A stretch of 64,000 nt of DNA from PZPK01 sp965230795 (GTDB taxonomy: Bacteria; Pseudomonadota; Gammaproteobacteria; Pseudomonadales; Oleiphilaceae). The notes below the pieces were generated by a model, which saw nothing but the letters and a program-made list of their open reading frames with translations, did not search any database and was not told the DNA's origin. Position 1 is the stretch's first letter, and each line of letters begins with the position of its first letter. The stretch lies in NCBI GenBank assembly GCA_965230795.1, contig OZ246020.1, positions 1,674,001 through 1,738,000 on the forward strand. Reading direction: 5' to 3'. The position numbers and the translations under genes were made by a program. This document shows, one piece after another, positions 29,037 to 38,501 of the stretch.

Positions 29037-29061
29037 GGTAGCCAAATGGCTACCTTTTTTG
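29037..29061 (+). terminator. Intrinsic terminator of acs
   Basis: GGTAGCC (29037-29043) and GGCTACC (29048-29054) pair perfectly around AAAT, followed at once by TTTTTTG. This is a textbook rho-independent terminator. The A residues before the stem also make it usable for the convergent lipoprotein gene that ends at 29094. Confidence 0.9.
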
Positions 29062-29093
29062 TTTGTCTTTTTCGTTACAGTCTGGACTGATGC

Positions 29094-30962
29094 TTAGTTG
29101 ATACGTTGCATCATACGACGTGTTTCGGTGTCTTCAGAATCTGCAGAGGGGTTGTTCAATAGTGGGTCTGACGGATTGAAATAATATCGCTCTGTCTCAC
29201 CATCGTTATTTAATATGGATACTACACCGTAGTCGTCAGTAATAACTTCGACAGCGGTAACGTCTTGCACGGTGGTAGGGATTTGTCCAATGGGTTGTTC
29301 GGGGTCAAAGGGCGTACCGACAGTACTGTAGGTAAATATCTGAGGCATTCTAATCGAGCCCCGTTCATTGCTGATATCAGTCGACAGGCCTTGTACCAGT
29401 AGAAGCGATGTTGATGCATCGTAACGTTTGCTTAATGTCGCCCAAAGACTGTCATAGTGTGACGTTCCTAGCGAGTAAGTGCCGGCTGAATTAACGAATC
29501 GTCTGGCCACTCTTTCCATCGATAGGTTGCTATCGAAAAAATCGATCATCAGATTATTATTGGGAGAAGACTGCAGTATATTTGAGGGGCCGTTCTTACC
29601 AAGTATCGTACTCTCCTGACCATTATTTCGGTCCAGACTTGTAATGGCGCTGGTATTGGTAAACTCTTTTTTAAGAAATACGCCGGAATGGATGGCGTAG
29701 CTCGCAAGGCTCTCCAGCGTTGGGTCGTTGATCTGCCGCAGTGCTTCGAGGGCCTGATTATTTCTGGATATGGATATTGTCAGATCTTCGTCCTGCGTGA
29801 TGAGTTGATCAGCGCTGTTTGAATAATCATAGAGAAGTTGTTCCGGATCATAATCCGCTAACACTGAGAAGGTGTAAACAGGGCTTGAGAATGCCGTTTC
29901 GCGGGAGTCGTCAGCGGCTTCATCAAACAGACTGTCCTTCGGTATTCTGTAGAGTGACCAGCCGTTTACAATGAACAGGTACTCGCCAAACCGATCCTCT
30001 ATCAGCGGTGCCTGAAGTTCAGCATTGAATGTAAAGGCGGGCGTTTCCAGTTCCCATAATTTTTCGTAGGTAAAGGATTCTTCGCTCAGATCCACCTGAT
30101 AAAAGTGGAAGCGCTCTTCTTCCAGGTCATAGCCTAAGTACCCCAGTTGGTCACCGTAGTTTTGGCGTTCGTGAAAGACTGTTGTCGCTTCCATTAGGGG
30201 TTGTTCAATGGTCTCTCTGATTCCTTGAAAAATTACGTGTTCTTCTGACACAACAGAAATTTCGGGTTCTTCACTTCCTTCGACTTCGTTCTCTTTTCTT
30301 ACTCGAATGGTAAAGGTTTTGCCTTTGTTTTCCTGAATTCTGATGAGATAGAAGGCTGGTGTGTCGCCATCACATGTCGCTTCGTTGTCGGCGTGTACAT
30401 AAACCGCTCTGGCATTCTTCGTAACGAGATTGCCGTCATTTACAGATTCCCTGTCAATCGTGGTCACTTCGCGTAGATCACATATGAATTCGTTTCTCGA
30501 CGGGGTTCTCGTATTCTTGAAATTAAATAGAGTGTGGTTGTAGCGGGTTTCTGTTTCCAGGGCATAAAGGATTTGTCCTGATGCATACGCGTAAAAATCA
30601 GGCAATGGCGAATGGTCGATGACCGGGTTGTCGTCTTCGTCATTAATTATTACTGACTGGTCAGTATCCAGTGGGACGATCAAACCCTGATCAGAGGTAA
30701 TGCGGGTGCTGTTGATCGAAATGTTATGCGTTGAGGTGGATTTTTTCGGAGAAAACTCTTTCACCGTTGCATCTTCAACAAAAGGAAATTCAATCGGCTC
30801 GACAAGCGGTGTATCGGGTGGGCTGCCATCGGATCCGGTTTCGCTGCAGGCAGTCATTAAAATACAGGTGCCTATCAGAATTAACACCTTGGAAGAGTAA
30901 AAACGTTTCAAGGAATCCCTGATGAAAATGTCGCAGCGAAGAAGTGACTGTAAAATGCTCAT
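29094..30962 (-). CDS. Predicted lipoprotein B of a tandem paralogous pair
   Basis: The 622-residue protein has a lipobox, LMTAC, with Cys39 if the ATG at 30962 is used. That start lies 1 base after the upstream gene's stop. A TTG at 30911 with an AGGGA ribosome-binding site would give a more usual 21-residue signal and is a good alternative. The rest is acidic and beta-rich, without a family I recognise. It shares an ordered set of motifs with the gene upstream (ICDL block, YLGYD versus FLGYD, C-terminal YYFNPSDP versus YYVDPIDL), so the two are diverged duplicates. Anchoring in a cell-envelope membrane is inferred. Confidence 0.8.
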   Translation of the reverse strand: MSILQSLLRCDIFIRDSLKRFYSSKVLILIGTCILMTACSETGSDGSPPDTPLVEPIEFPFVEDATVKEFSPKKSTSTHNISINSTRITSDQGLIVPLDTDQSVIINDEDDNPVIDHSPLPDFYAYASGQILYALETETRYNHTLFNFKNTRTPSRNEFICDLREVTTIDRESVNDGNLVTKNARAVYVHADNEATCDGDTPAFYLIRIQENKGKTFTIRVRKENEVEGSEEPEISVVSEEHVIFQGIRETIEQPLMEATTVFHERQNYGDQLGYLGYDLEEERFHFYQVDLSEESFTYEKLWELETPAFTFNAELQAPLIEDRFGEYLFIVNGWSLYRIPKDSLFDEAADDSRETAFSSPVYTFSVLADYDPEQLLYDYSNSADQLITQDEDLTISISRNNQALEALRQINDPTLESLASYAIHSGVFLKKEFTNTSAITSLDRNNGQESTILGKNGPSNILQSSPNNNLMIDFFDSNLSMERVARRFVNSAGTYSLGTSHYDSLWATLSKRYDASTSLLLVQGLSTDISNERGSIRMPQIFTYSTVGTPFDPEQPIGQIPTTVQDVTAVEVITDDYGVVSILNNDGETERYYFNPSDPLLNNPSADSEDTETRRMMQRIN

Positions 30963-30963
30963 G

Positions 30964-32697
30964 TTAGCGTTCTTGGGATGCCATCATTTTAAGGGAGTTG
31001 CGTTCGTTGGAATTGTTGTCGACGTCTTCCTCATTGGAATCGACAATACTGGCATCAATAAGATCGATTGGGTCGACATAGTAGAAGTCCCACCAAGTTT
31101 CGTAGATCCCCGAACCTGCTGACTGTTCTCGCTCACTTTCCAAAATTATGGTTGCGTATTCGTCATTAATGATCGAAGCGCTGTAAATACCGTATATGTC
31201 ACCAAGTACTTCGCCAAAATTGAAATCACGGGATCTGTTATTTTTGTCCGTGTATTGCAATCGACCGTTTAACTCGTTTGGATCAAAGGCATACAAGGAT
31301 GCATCGGTGAGAGGATACTGGTCAGCAGTGTCTGCATCGGAACCAAGAATGAGTATGCGGGTCTTTTGGGACCGCGTGTCGTTGGCAAAGACAAAAAGGC
31401 TGTTCTCGTAGCTTCGCATTACCCCGTCCGCATTTACCCAGTGCGCATCAAGGCCACCATTACCGTTCGCATTCAAGGTATTAAAATAGAGGTCGTTGCC
31501 CAATGTAATGCCATCGATTGAATCGGCTTCAATAAGAGTGGTCGAAATGGCTGAATCCGGGTTAACACGAACGAGAGTAATTGTGTCATCAAATATTTTC
31601 AGTACGACAAGTCTATCGTCATCGGTTAAGCCGTAAGAGATATCAAAACTATCGTTGTCCTTTTCGAACACTTCTGTTGCTGATGCGTCCTTCCACAAGT
31701 CTAGTTTTGACGTATATTCAATGATAAAACTGTTCTCATTTCCGACGAAGTTATGGAATTCGTATCCGGGAACCAAATCGTCTTCCACGGTTTCGTTTGG
31801 ACTTTCAAATAATGCATCAAGTCTGCTCTCAGGCGGGACATCCTGATTCTCGTCCTGGTCAGCAATACTGAAGAGTTCGGAGATGGTGTGGACAAATATC
31901 TCGGTGCCGGTTTCTATAACAACGAGATCATTTGTTACCTGCTGAATGGATTCGACATCTTCCAGAGCCACTTCCCATAGCACGTCCAAATTGTCGTCTC
32001 GCAGCACAAGCTGTTCACCATCACGGTCATAACCAAGAAATCCTGATCGCCCCCGAGTGCTATTAACGCCTGAGTTCTGTTCCGAATCTACAAAATCATA
32101 ATCAATCAGTATGTCACCTAATACTTTAGAAGAATTAACCAAGCGAATATCAATATCGGCACTGCCATCGTCCTCAAACTCGAAACTGACCTCGTAATAC
32201 AAATCGCTTGTTGGGCTGCAGTCGTCGACTGCGCTATCTTTTATTGCAACTACAAGCGCGTGTCTATCAGTAAGAATTCGGTTTTTCGTATTATTGCTGA
32301 ATGAGCGACGTGAGGCTTCTTTTTGCCTAAACAGGTCACATATTTCCCCGGAAAACGAGGCAATAGCGGTCGTGCGCCCATCGTTGTCGCGATCATAGTC
32401 CAGAACATACAGCCTGTTGTTACGGAAAAAGGCAATATATTCGTACCCTTGTTTACTGATATTGGTATCGAGGTACAGGCTGGGAAGTGACGGATCCCAC
32501 TGTGCAAAAACAGTTGATTTTCTGGTTTCCGGATCAAAGTCGCTAATAGTGCCATCTGACTCCATATAAAAATTAAAAGTATTGATGGGGTCTTCGGGCT
32601 TCTCTTTGGAGTCATCAGGAGAATGAGAGCAGGCAGAAAGTGAAAGCAGCAGTATGGTGGCGATTCCGAATCGCAAGTTGGACATGTGCTGTCTCAT
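30964..32697 (-). CDS. Predicted lipoprotein A of a tandem paralogous pair
   Basis: The 577-residue protein has a clear signal (MRQHMSNLRFGIATILLLSL) ending in lipobox LSAC. An in-frame ATG at 32685 is an equally good start. The mature part is acidic with many Asp/Asn-rich turns and beta strands, perhaps a propeller, but I see no named family. It is followed after 1 base by its paralogue, so translation is probably coupled. Sixty-base samples in the pair count 38, 45 and 48 percent G+C, lower than neighbouring housekeeping genes. That could mean transfer or relaxed selection. Confidence 0.8.
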   Translation of the reverse strand: MRQHMSNLRFGIATILLLSLSACSHSPDDSKEKPEDPINTFNFYMESDGTISDFDPETRKSTVFAQWDPSLPSLYLDTNISKQGYEYIAFFRNNRLYVLDYDRDNDGRTTAIASFSGEICDLFRQKEASRRSFSNNTKNRILTDRHALVVAIKDSAVDDCSPTSDLYYEVSFEFEDDGSADIDIRLVNSSKVLGDILIDYDFVDSEQNSGVNSTRGRSGFLGYDRDGEQLVLRDDNLDVLWEVALEDVESIQQVTNDLVVIETGTEIFVHTISELFSIADQDENQDVPPESRLDALFESPNETVEDDLVPGYEFHNFVGNENSFIIEYTSKLDLWKDASATEVFEKDNDSFDISYGLTDDDRLVVLKIFDDTITLVRVNPDSAISTTLIEADSIDGITLGNDLYFNTLNANGNGGLDAHWVNADGVMRSYENSLFVFANDTRSQKTRILILGSDADTADQYPLTDASLYAFDPNELNGRLQYTDKNNRSRDFNFGEVLGDIYGIYSASIINDEYATIILESEREQSAGSGIYETWWDFYYVDPIDLIDASIVDSNEEDVDNNSNERNSLKMMASQER

Positions 32698-32838
32698 GAA
32701 GCGCTATACCCTGAATTAATCCTTTAGAAAGGCGGAAAGTATATCGATCTTACAATTTGAAAAAAAATCCAACAAAACCGATTGGGATAGCGGTCACACT
32801 ATTTGTGTGCGGAAATGCTCCGCTCGGTGAAATTGCCT

Positions 32839-33675
32839 CTATTTCAAGCTCTTCAGAAAGGACTGGGCGTCTTTGACACCTTGATCATAGGCAGCCTGAA
32901 CTCCACCTGGATTGGTGTAGTCCCAACTGACAACCGGTAATTTGACCGATGGTTGGACATAGACTCGTTCAGGGTGTTGGGGTAGATTTTTGTATGGGCG
33001 GGTGAGCAAAACCAGGGTTTTTCCCGGTTCGTTTTCTACGCCATGAATCGGCACATTGTCGACCATGCCTCCATCAAGCACGGGTCGGCCTTTACGGTAC
33101 ATCAGTGGCGTAAACGGTGGGGTGCAGGATGAGCTCAGCATGATATCCGCCAGCTCATCAACAGTCTGACATTCCTGCGCAGCGACAAATTCTGACTCAA
33201 AGCCCAGTTTGCGACCCAGCTTGGGGTGAACCGGCTGAGTCAGCTTCTTCTCGAGCTGGTAGGCGCCGAGGCCCATAAGCACTGCGGAGCGGGGTCCCAA
33301 CCAATTTGGAATGTGCGCGAGAAGGATATTGTTTACCGGCCCTTGATGGAGTGTCTTCAGCCCTTCGTTGGACAGGGACTGTTTTATGATATCCCGATAC
33401 AGGCTGCTGTGCGGATGAACTGGCTGATCAGTGAACAGATTACGTAGATAACGGTTTTTTTTGTTTCGGCTTAAAGTGGTTTTGGTGTTCTCCAGAGTCG
33501 CTTCCATACTGTTTGAAAACAATGCACATGAAATCGCAGAACCGGCGCTGACCGAGGCAATACGCTTGGGCTTGAGATCCAGTTCTTTCGTGACTGTTTT
33601 CCAGAAACCACCCTGCCAAAAACAACGGTTGCCTCCACCGGCAAAAACCAGATTGTCAAAATTGATCGGATGCAT
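32839..33675 (-). CDS. Patatin-like phospholipase family protein
   Basis: The 278-residue protein shows the patatin plan: oxyanion loop AGGGNR near residues 12-17, nucleophile elbow SVSAGSA with Ser43, and the catalytic Asp in VLDGGMVDNVP. The elbow reads S-x-S-x-G instead of the usual G-x-S-x-G. It has no signal peptide. A lipid acyl hydrolase is the family function, but the substrate is unknown. It lies upstream of the two lipoprotein genes on the same strand (141-base gap), so a shared transcript is possible. Confidence 0.88.
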   Translation of the reverse strand: MHPINFDNLVFAGGGNRCFWQGGFWKTVTKELDLKPKRIASVSAGSAISCALFSNSMEATLENTKTTLSRNKKNRYLRNLFTDQPVHPHSSLYRDIIKQSLSNEGLKTLHQGPVNNILLAHIPNWLGPRSAVLMGLGAYQLEKKLTQPVHPKLGRKLGFESEFVAAQECQTVDELADIMLSSSCTPPFTPLMYRKGRPVLDGGMVDNVPIHGVENEPGKTLVLLTRPYKNLPQHPERVYVQPSVKLPVVSWDYTNPGGVQAAYDQGVKDAQSFLKSLK

Positions 33676-33729
33676 GGGGTTATTCTCAAATGACGCGTTG
33701 TCTATTCCACACGTTTGTTATCGCGAGGA

Positions 33730-34626
33730 TCAAGCATTATCTACGTTCGAGAAATTCTGACAACACTCGAGCCAGCTTTCAATTCCTGCGCTGCGGTATT
33801 TGTTTTTATGGAGAATAAAGTAGAACTGACGATGAAAATCCCGGTGCGGCACGGCGAGGGGGATGAGGCTTCTCCGCTTGAAGGCATCGGTAAGGGTAAT
33901 TTTTGACAGACAGCCAATCCCCATATTACGTTCAACGGCCCGCTTGATGGCTTCGGTATGCTGTAACTCAAGATCGACATTGAGTGATGACAATATGCCA
34001 TGCATGGCGACGTCGAAGGCCTGGCGCGTCCCCGAACCGGGCTCACGCAGCACCCACTTGGCGACAGCCAAATCCTCATCGGTTAGCGTCTGTTTTCGCG
34101 CATAGGGGTGGTCCGGTGAGCAGAACACCATTAGCTCGTCTTCCAGCCATGGTGTCACTTCAAGATCGGGGTGGGTAACTTCGCCCTCTATTAGTCCAAC
34201 ATCCAGCTCATAATTCACGATTCGTTCTGCAATGCGCGTGGTGTTAGCCACTTCCAGAGTAACGTTGGCTTCCGGATTGCTGTGACGATAGCTGGATAAA
34301 ATATTGATGGCCAGGTAGTTACCAATGGACAAGGTTGCGCCCACCTTCACATTGCCAACCTGACTATGTTGAAGCAGGGCCTGCTCCAAAGCGTGGGCAC
34401 GCTCCATAAACGCCTCGGCTTCAACGCGAATCAGTTTTCCCAGTTCATTGAGTTGGAGCTTTTTTCCATGACGATCAAACAGCTGAATATCAAACTGGTG
34501 CTCCAGAGACTTAAGAGACTCGCTTGCTGCCGACTGGGACATATTCAGTTGTTTGGCCGCCTGGGTAATGTTCTGGCAATTGGCCGTCGCCAAAAACACC
34601 TGAAGTTGCTTGAGGGTATATTTCAT
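33730..34626 (-). CDS. finR: LysR-family regulator divergent from fpr
   Basis: The 298-residue protein has an N-terminal winged helix (LKQLQVFLATANCQNITQAA, with SQSAASESLKSLE as recognition helix) and a LysR effector domain. The divergent position next to fpr matches FinR of Pseudomonas putida, a LysR activator of fpr under oxidative stress; the name is inferred from synteny and family only. The 104-base intergenic region would carry its binding site, and TCGG-CTAAT-CCGA (34628-34640) is one candidate with dyad symmetry. Confidence 0.85.
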   Translation of the reverse strand: MKYTLKQLQVFLATANCQNITQAAKQLNMSQSAASESLKSLEHQFDIQLFDRHGKKLQLNELGKLIRVEAEAFMERAHALEQALLQHSQVGNVKVGATLSIGNYLAINILSSYRHSNPEANVTLEVANTTRIAERIVNYELDVGLIEGEVTHPDLEVTPWLEDELMVFCSPDHPYARKQTLTDEDLAVAKWVLREPGSGTRQAFDVAMHGILSSLNVDLELQHTEAIKRAVERNMGIGCLSKITLTDAFKRRSLIPLAVPHRDFHRQFYFILHKNKYRSAGIESWLECCQNFSNVDNA

Positions 34627-34730
34627 ATCGGCTAATCCGAATAAAGATATAAATAATACATGTTTTACAGATAATAGCGCAGCTCGTAGACTGACCGCAA
34701 TTTAATCAATTATCTACGGCGGAGGCGCAA

Positions 34731-35504
34731 ATGGCAGGATTCATGAAAGAAACGGTAACCAGCGTAAAACATTGGAATGAGACGCTGTTTAGCTTTACAA
34801 CCAGTCGTGATCCTTCTTTCCGCTTCAAAAACGGCCACTTCATTATGCTTGGGCTGGAACTGGATGGTCGCCCCCTGATGCGTGCCTACAGTATCGCCAG
34901 CGCCAACTATGAGGAAGAGCTGGAGTTTTTCAGTATCAAGGTGCCGGATGGTCCATTGACTTCGCAACTGCAGAAGGTGCAGGTGGGAGATGAGATTTTA
35001 CTGAGCCGAAAGCCGACAGGGACGCTCATCCTCGACAACCTGCTGCCTGGCCGTAATTTGTATTTGATCAGCACAGGCACAGGTCTGGCGCCGTTCATGA
35101 GTATTATCAAGGATCCCGAAACCTACATGAATTTCGATAAGGTGATCCTGACTCACGGTACCCGCTTCACCTCAGAGTTGGCTTATCAGGATCTGATCCT
35201 GAACGAACTGCCAAATAACGAATTCTTCGGAGACGAAGTCAAAGACAAGCTGATCTATTACCCGACAGTGACACGCGATGCCTACCAGACCCAGGGGCGC
35301 ATTACCGATGCCATTCGCAGTGGCAAGCTAAGTCGTGACATAGGTCTGCCTGACCTGGATATTGAAAATGACCGTTTCATGGTGTGTGGCAGTCCCAGCA
35401 TGTTAAAGGATACATGCCAGATATTGGATGATATGGGATTCGCGGAAGCTCGACATGGTGATCTGGGACACTACGTTATTGAGAGAGCCTTTGTTGAGCA
35501 ATAG
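34731..35504 (+). CDS. fpr: Ferredoxin/flavodoxin-NADP+ reductase
   Basis: Fpr transfers electrons between NADPH and ferredoxin or flavodoxin through FAD. The 257-residue protein has the FAD motif RAYSIASANYEEELEFFSIK, the NADP motif STGTGLAPFMSII, the CGSPSML motif, and a C-terminal ERAFVEQ typical of the Azotobacter/Pseudomonas subclass. GGCGGAGG lies just ahead of the ATG. It converges on spoVR with a 46-base gap. Confidence 0.96.
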   Translation: MAGFMKETVTSVKHWNETLFSFTTSRDPSFRFKNGHFIMLGLELDGRPLMRAYSIASANYEEELEFFSIKVPDGPLTSQLQKVQVGDEILLSRKPTGTLILDNLLPGRNLYLISTGTGLAPFMSIIKDPETYMNFDKVILTHGTRFTSELAYQDLILNELPNNEFFGDEVKDKLIYYPTVTRDAYQTQGRITDAIRSGKLSRDIGLPDLDIENDRFMVCGSPSMLKDTCQILDDMGFAEARHGDLGHYVIERAFVEQ

Positions 35505-35550
35505 AGTATTGCTATGTAGCAGCTGACTTTCTTCGCTAACGACTCGTGAG

Positions 35551-37113
35551 TTATTTTGACTCCGGGTCTTTTTCTTCCGGTTTGGGCGGACAATGGTATT
35601 CGGCGCTGACCTCATCGTTATCGACACTTTGCAAGTGCACGTCAAAGCCCCATAGTCGGTGAACATGTTTCAGAACTTCGTTGGTGTCTTCACCAAGCGG
35701 CACCCGATTTTGCGGAATGTGGCGCAGATGCAACGAACGATCACCACGCAAGGCTACATTCCATACCTGAATATTGGGTTCGCGCATGCTCAAGTTGTAT
35801 TGTTTGGATAGCTGTTCACGCACGTACTGGTAACCGTTTTCATCATGGATGCCGGTAATCTCGTAGCTTTCCTCCTGATCATCGTCACGAATGGCAAACA
35901 GTTTGAGCTCTCGAATCACCCGGGGCGACAGATACTGCAGAATGAAACTCTCATCCTTGAAGTTGCGCATGGCAAAATCCAGGGTCGTCAACCAGTCGCT
36001 ACCCGCTATGTCCGGAAACCAGTGACGGTCTTCCTCGGTCGGGTGTTCGCACATGCGACGGATGTCCTGAAACATGGTGAATCCAAGCGTGTAGGGATTG
36101 ATACCACTGTACCATTGGCTATCGAAGGGCGGCTGGTAGACCACGGCTGTGTGCGATTTCATGAATTCAATCATAAAACCCTCATCTACCAGGCCTTTGT
36201 CGTAGAGACGATTCATGATGGTGTAGTGCCAGAAGGTCGCCCAGCCCTCATTCATTACCTGGGTTTGACGCTGCGGATAAAAATACTGGGCAATTTTGCG
36301 CACAATGCGCACGACTTCCCTCTGCCAGGGTTCCAGCAACGGCGCGTTCTTCTCAATAAAATAGAGTAGATTCTCCTGCGGCTCGTCTGGATAGCGTTTG
36401 GGCGTCTTTTCTTCCTCTTCATCACTACTAACCGGTATGGTTCGCCAAAGCTCATTGACCTGTTGTTGCAGATAGTGCTCGCGTTCAATCTGACGTTGTT
36501 GCTCTTCCTCTGCGGAGATGGGGGAGGGACGCTTATAGCGATCCACACCATAATTCATAATGGCGTGGCAGGAATCGAGGATTTTCTCAACCTCGTCGAT
36601 ACCATGACGTTCTTCGCACTTGGCGATGTAGTTCTTGGCAAACAGCAGGTAATCAATGATGGCACTGGCATCGGTCCAGGTTCTGAACAGGTAATTACCT
36701 TTGAAAAAAGAGTTGTGCCCGTAACAGGCGTGAGCAATCACAAGCGCCTGCATCATCATGGTATTTTCTTCCATCAAATAGGCAATGCAGGGATCGGAGT
36801 TGATGACAATCTCGTAGGCCAAACCCATTTGACCGCGCTTGTAACCCTTTGAGCTGTGCAGGAACTGTTTGCCGAATGACCAGTGGTGATAGCCGACCGG
36901 CATGCCTACAGAAGAATAGGCATCCAGCATCTGTTCGGCGCTGATCAGCTCGATCTGATTGGGATAGGTATCCAGCTTGTATTCTTCGGCAATGTCCTTG
37001 ATGGCTTCATCGTATTGGTTGATCAGATCGAAGGACCATTCGGAGCCAGTGGAAATGTAGCGTTTTTCCCGTTGAGGCTTTTCCGCGACGGAGCTGGTTT
37101 CGCTATGTGTCAT
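35551..37113 (-). CDS. spoVR: SpoVR family protein
   Basis: The 520-residue protein matches E. coli YcgB (510 residues) and the SpoVR family. Characteristic blocks include GSEWSFDLINQYDEAIKDIA, PVGYHHWSFGKQF, AHACYGHNSFFKGNYLF and MNEGWATFWHYTIMNRLY, the last with an HE-type arrangement. Biochemical function is unknown. Its start overlaps the yeaH stop by 4 bases (ATGA), implying translational coupling. With prkA and yeaH it forms a three-gene operon associated with starvation and stationary phase in enterobacteria. Confidence 0.95.
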   Translation of the reverse strand: MTHSETSSVAEKPQREKRYISTGSEWSFDLINQYDEAIKDIAEEYKLDTYPNQIELISAEQMLDAYSSVGMPVGYHHWSFGKQFLHSSKGYKRGQMGLAYEIVINSDPCIAYLMEENTMMMQALVIAHACYGHNSFFKGNYLFRTWTDASAIIDYLLFAKNYIAKCEERHGIDEVEKILDSCHAIMNYGVDRYKRPSPISAEEEQQRQIEREHYLQQQVNELWRTIPVSSDEEEEKTPKRYPDEPQENLLYFIEKNAPLLEPWQREVVRIVRKIAQYFYPQRQTQVMNEGWATFWHYTIMNRLYDKGLVDEGFMIEFMKSHTAVVYQPPFDSQWYSGINPYTLGFTMFQDIRRMCEHPTEEDRHWFPDIAGSDWLTTLDFAMRNFKDESFILQYLSPRVIRELKLFAIRDDDQEESYEITGIHDENGYQYVREQLSKQYNLSMREPNIQVWNVALRGDRSLHLRHIPQNRVPLGEDTNEVLKHVHRLWGFDVHLQSVDNDEVSAEYHCPPKPEEKDPESK

Positions 37114-38387
37114 GCCGGTTTCCTCTGGAACAACTTGCGGAAGACTGGATATATCTCACTGGCATCGGTGATGTGCTGCATAGCAAAGGTGTCACTGTAT
37201 TCGGCTGCCAGCTTTTCAAATTCGTGCCATAGCATCTGATGCTCATGGGGTGTAATTTCAATATACGAATAATATTGAACATGGGGCAGGATTTTTTCCC
37301 GTAGCAGCTTCGTGCAAAGCGGCGAGTCATCATTCCAGTTGTCACCATCTGATGCCTGGGCGGCATAGATATTCCAGTCCGAAGTCGGATAGCGTTTGAC
37401 CATGATCTCGTGCATGAGTTTGATTGCACTGGAAACGATGGTGCCGCCGGTTTCCCTCGAATAGAAAAATTCTTCTTCATCCACCTCTTTGGCGCTGGTG
37501 TGATGGCGGATAAAAACAACGTCAATCTTTTGATAGTTCCGTTTGAGGAACAAATACAACAGTATGTAGAAGCGCTTGGCGATATCTTTATGCATCTGGC
37601 TCATGGATCCGGAAACATCCATCAGGCAGAACATCACAGCGCTGGTGCTGGGAACCGGCTGCTTGATGAACTGATTGAATTTCAAATCAAATTCGTCAAT
37701 CCAGGGAATGTTGTGTACGCGTTTACGCAAGCGCTCCAGTTCTTTTTCGAGTTCCTCAATGCGTGCCTGGTTGTCCGGGTTGCCCTTTAGTGATTCGATC
37801 TCTGCTTCCAGAGACTGGATGTTTTCCCGGGATTTTCCGGTCAGGGCAATGCGTCGGGCATAGGCGCCCCTCAGGGAGCGGACAATGTTGATTTTAGCTG
37901 GGGTGCCTTCGTTGGTATAACCGGCTCTAAGGTATTTGTAGGAGGTGGTGTCCTTGAGTTGCTTTTTGACCAGGTTGGGCAGTTCCAGGTCTTCAAACAT
38001 GAAATCCAGAAATTCATCCTGGGAGATATTGAATACGAATTCATCCATGCCTTCGCCGGAATCACTGGCTTCGCCGGAGCCGGAACCCTGACCCCCTCCA
38101 CCGCCGGGTGGGCGCGGAATATGGTCGCCGGTGTTGAATTCCTTATTGCCCGGATGAACGACCTCTTTGAGCCCGCCTTTGCCTGAACTGAATACCGGTT
38201 CATGAATATCTTTACTGGGAATCCCGATGCTCTCACCACGATCCATATCGGTGATGCTGCGCTTGCCAACGGCATCCGCCACAGCCTTTTTGATATGACT
38301 GCGGTAACGACGCAGGAACCGTTCCCGGTTTACGGCGCTTTTGTTTTTCCCGTTCAATCGTCGGTCAACGATGTGGGTAATGCCCAT
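37110..38387 (-). CDS. yeaH: YeaH/YhbH family protein with VWA domain
   Basis: The 425-residue protein (E. coli YeaH 427) starts MGITHIVDRRLNGKNKSAVN. It has a glycine-rich linker near residues 94-110 and a C-terminal von Willebrand A-like domain whose MIDAS-type motif is FCLMDVSGSMSQ. It is the partner of the PrkA kinase in the nutrient-stress operon; in related bacteria YeaG and YeaH interact. It precedes spoVR with a 4-base overlap and follows prkA after 114 bases. Confidence 0.95.
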   Translation of the reverse strand: MGITHIVDRRLNGKNKSAVNRERFLRRYRSHIKKAVADAVGKRSITDMDRGESIGIPSKDIHEPVFSSGKGGLKEVVHPGNKEFNTGDHIPRPPGGGGGQGSGSGEASDSGEGMDEFVFNISQDEFLDFMFEDLELPNLVKKQLKDTTSYKYLRAGYTNEGTPAKINIVRSLRGAYARRIALTGKSRENIQSLEAEIESLKGNPDNQARIEELEKELERLRKRVHNIPWIDEFDLKFNQFIKQPVPSTSAVMFCLMDVSGSMSQMHKDIAKRFYILLYLFLKRNYQKIDVVFIRHHTSAKEVDEEEFFYSRETGGTIVSSAIKLMHEIMVKRYPTSDWNIYAAQASDGDNWNDDSPLCTKLLREKILPHVQYYSYIEITPHEHQMLWHEFEKLAAEYSDTFAMQHITDASEIYPVFRKLFQRKPA

Positions 38388-38501
38388 AGATACTCCAGAT
38401 AGCCATTCACCGTCGGCGCAGCAATGCGCTTGGGGCGGCTCAGTGTTGTCTGTGGTTTCGGTCAGTGGCTGACTGTCATAACAGACATCGCTTCGCTAAA
38501 T

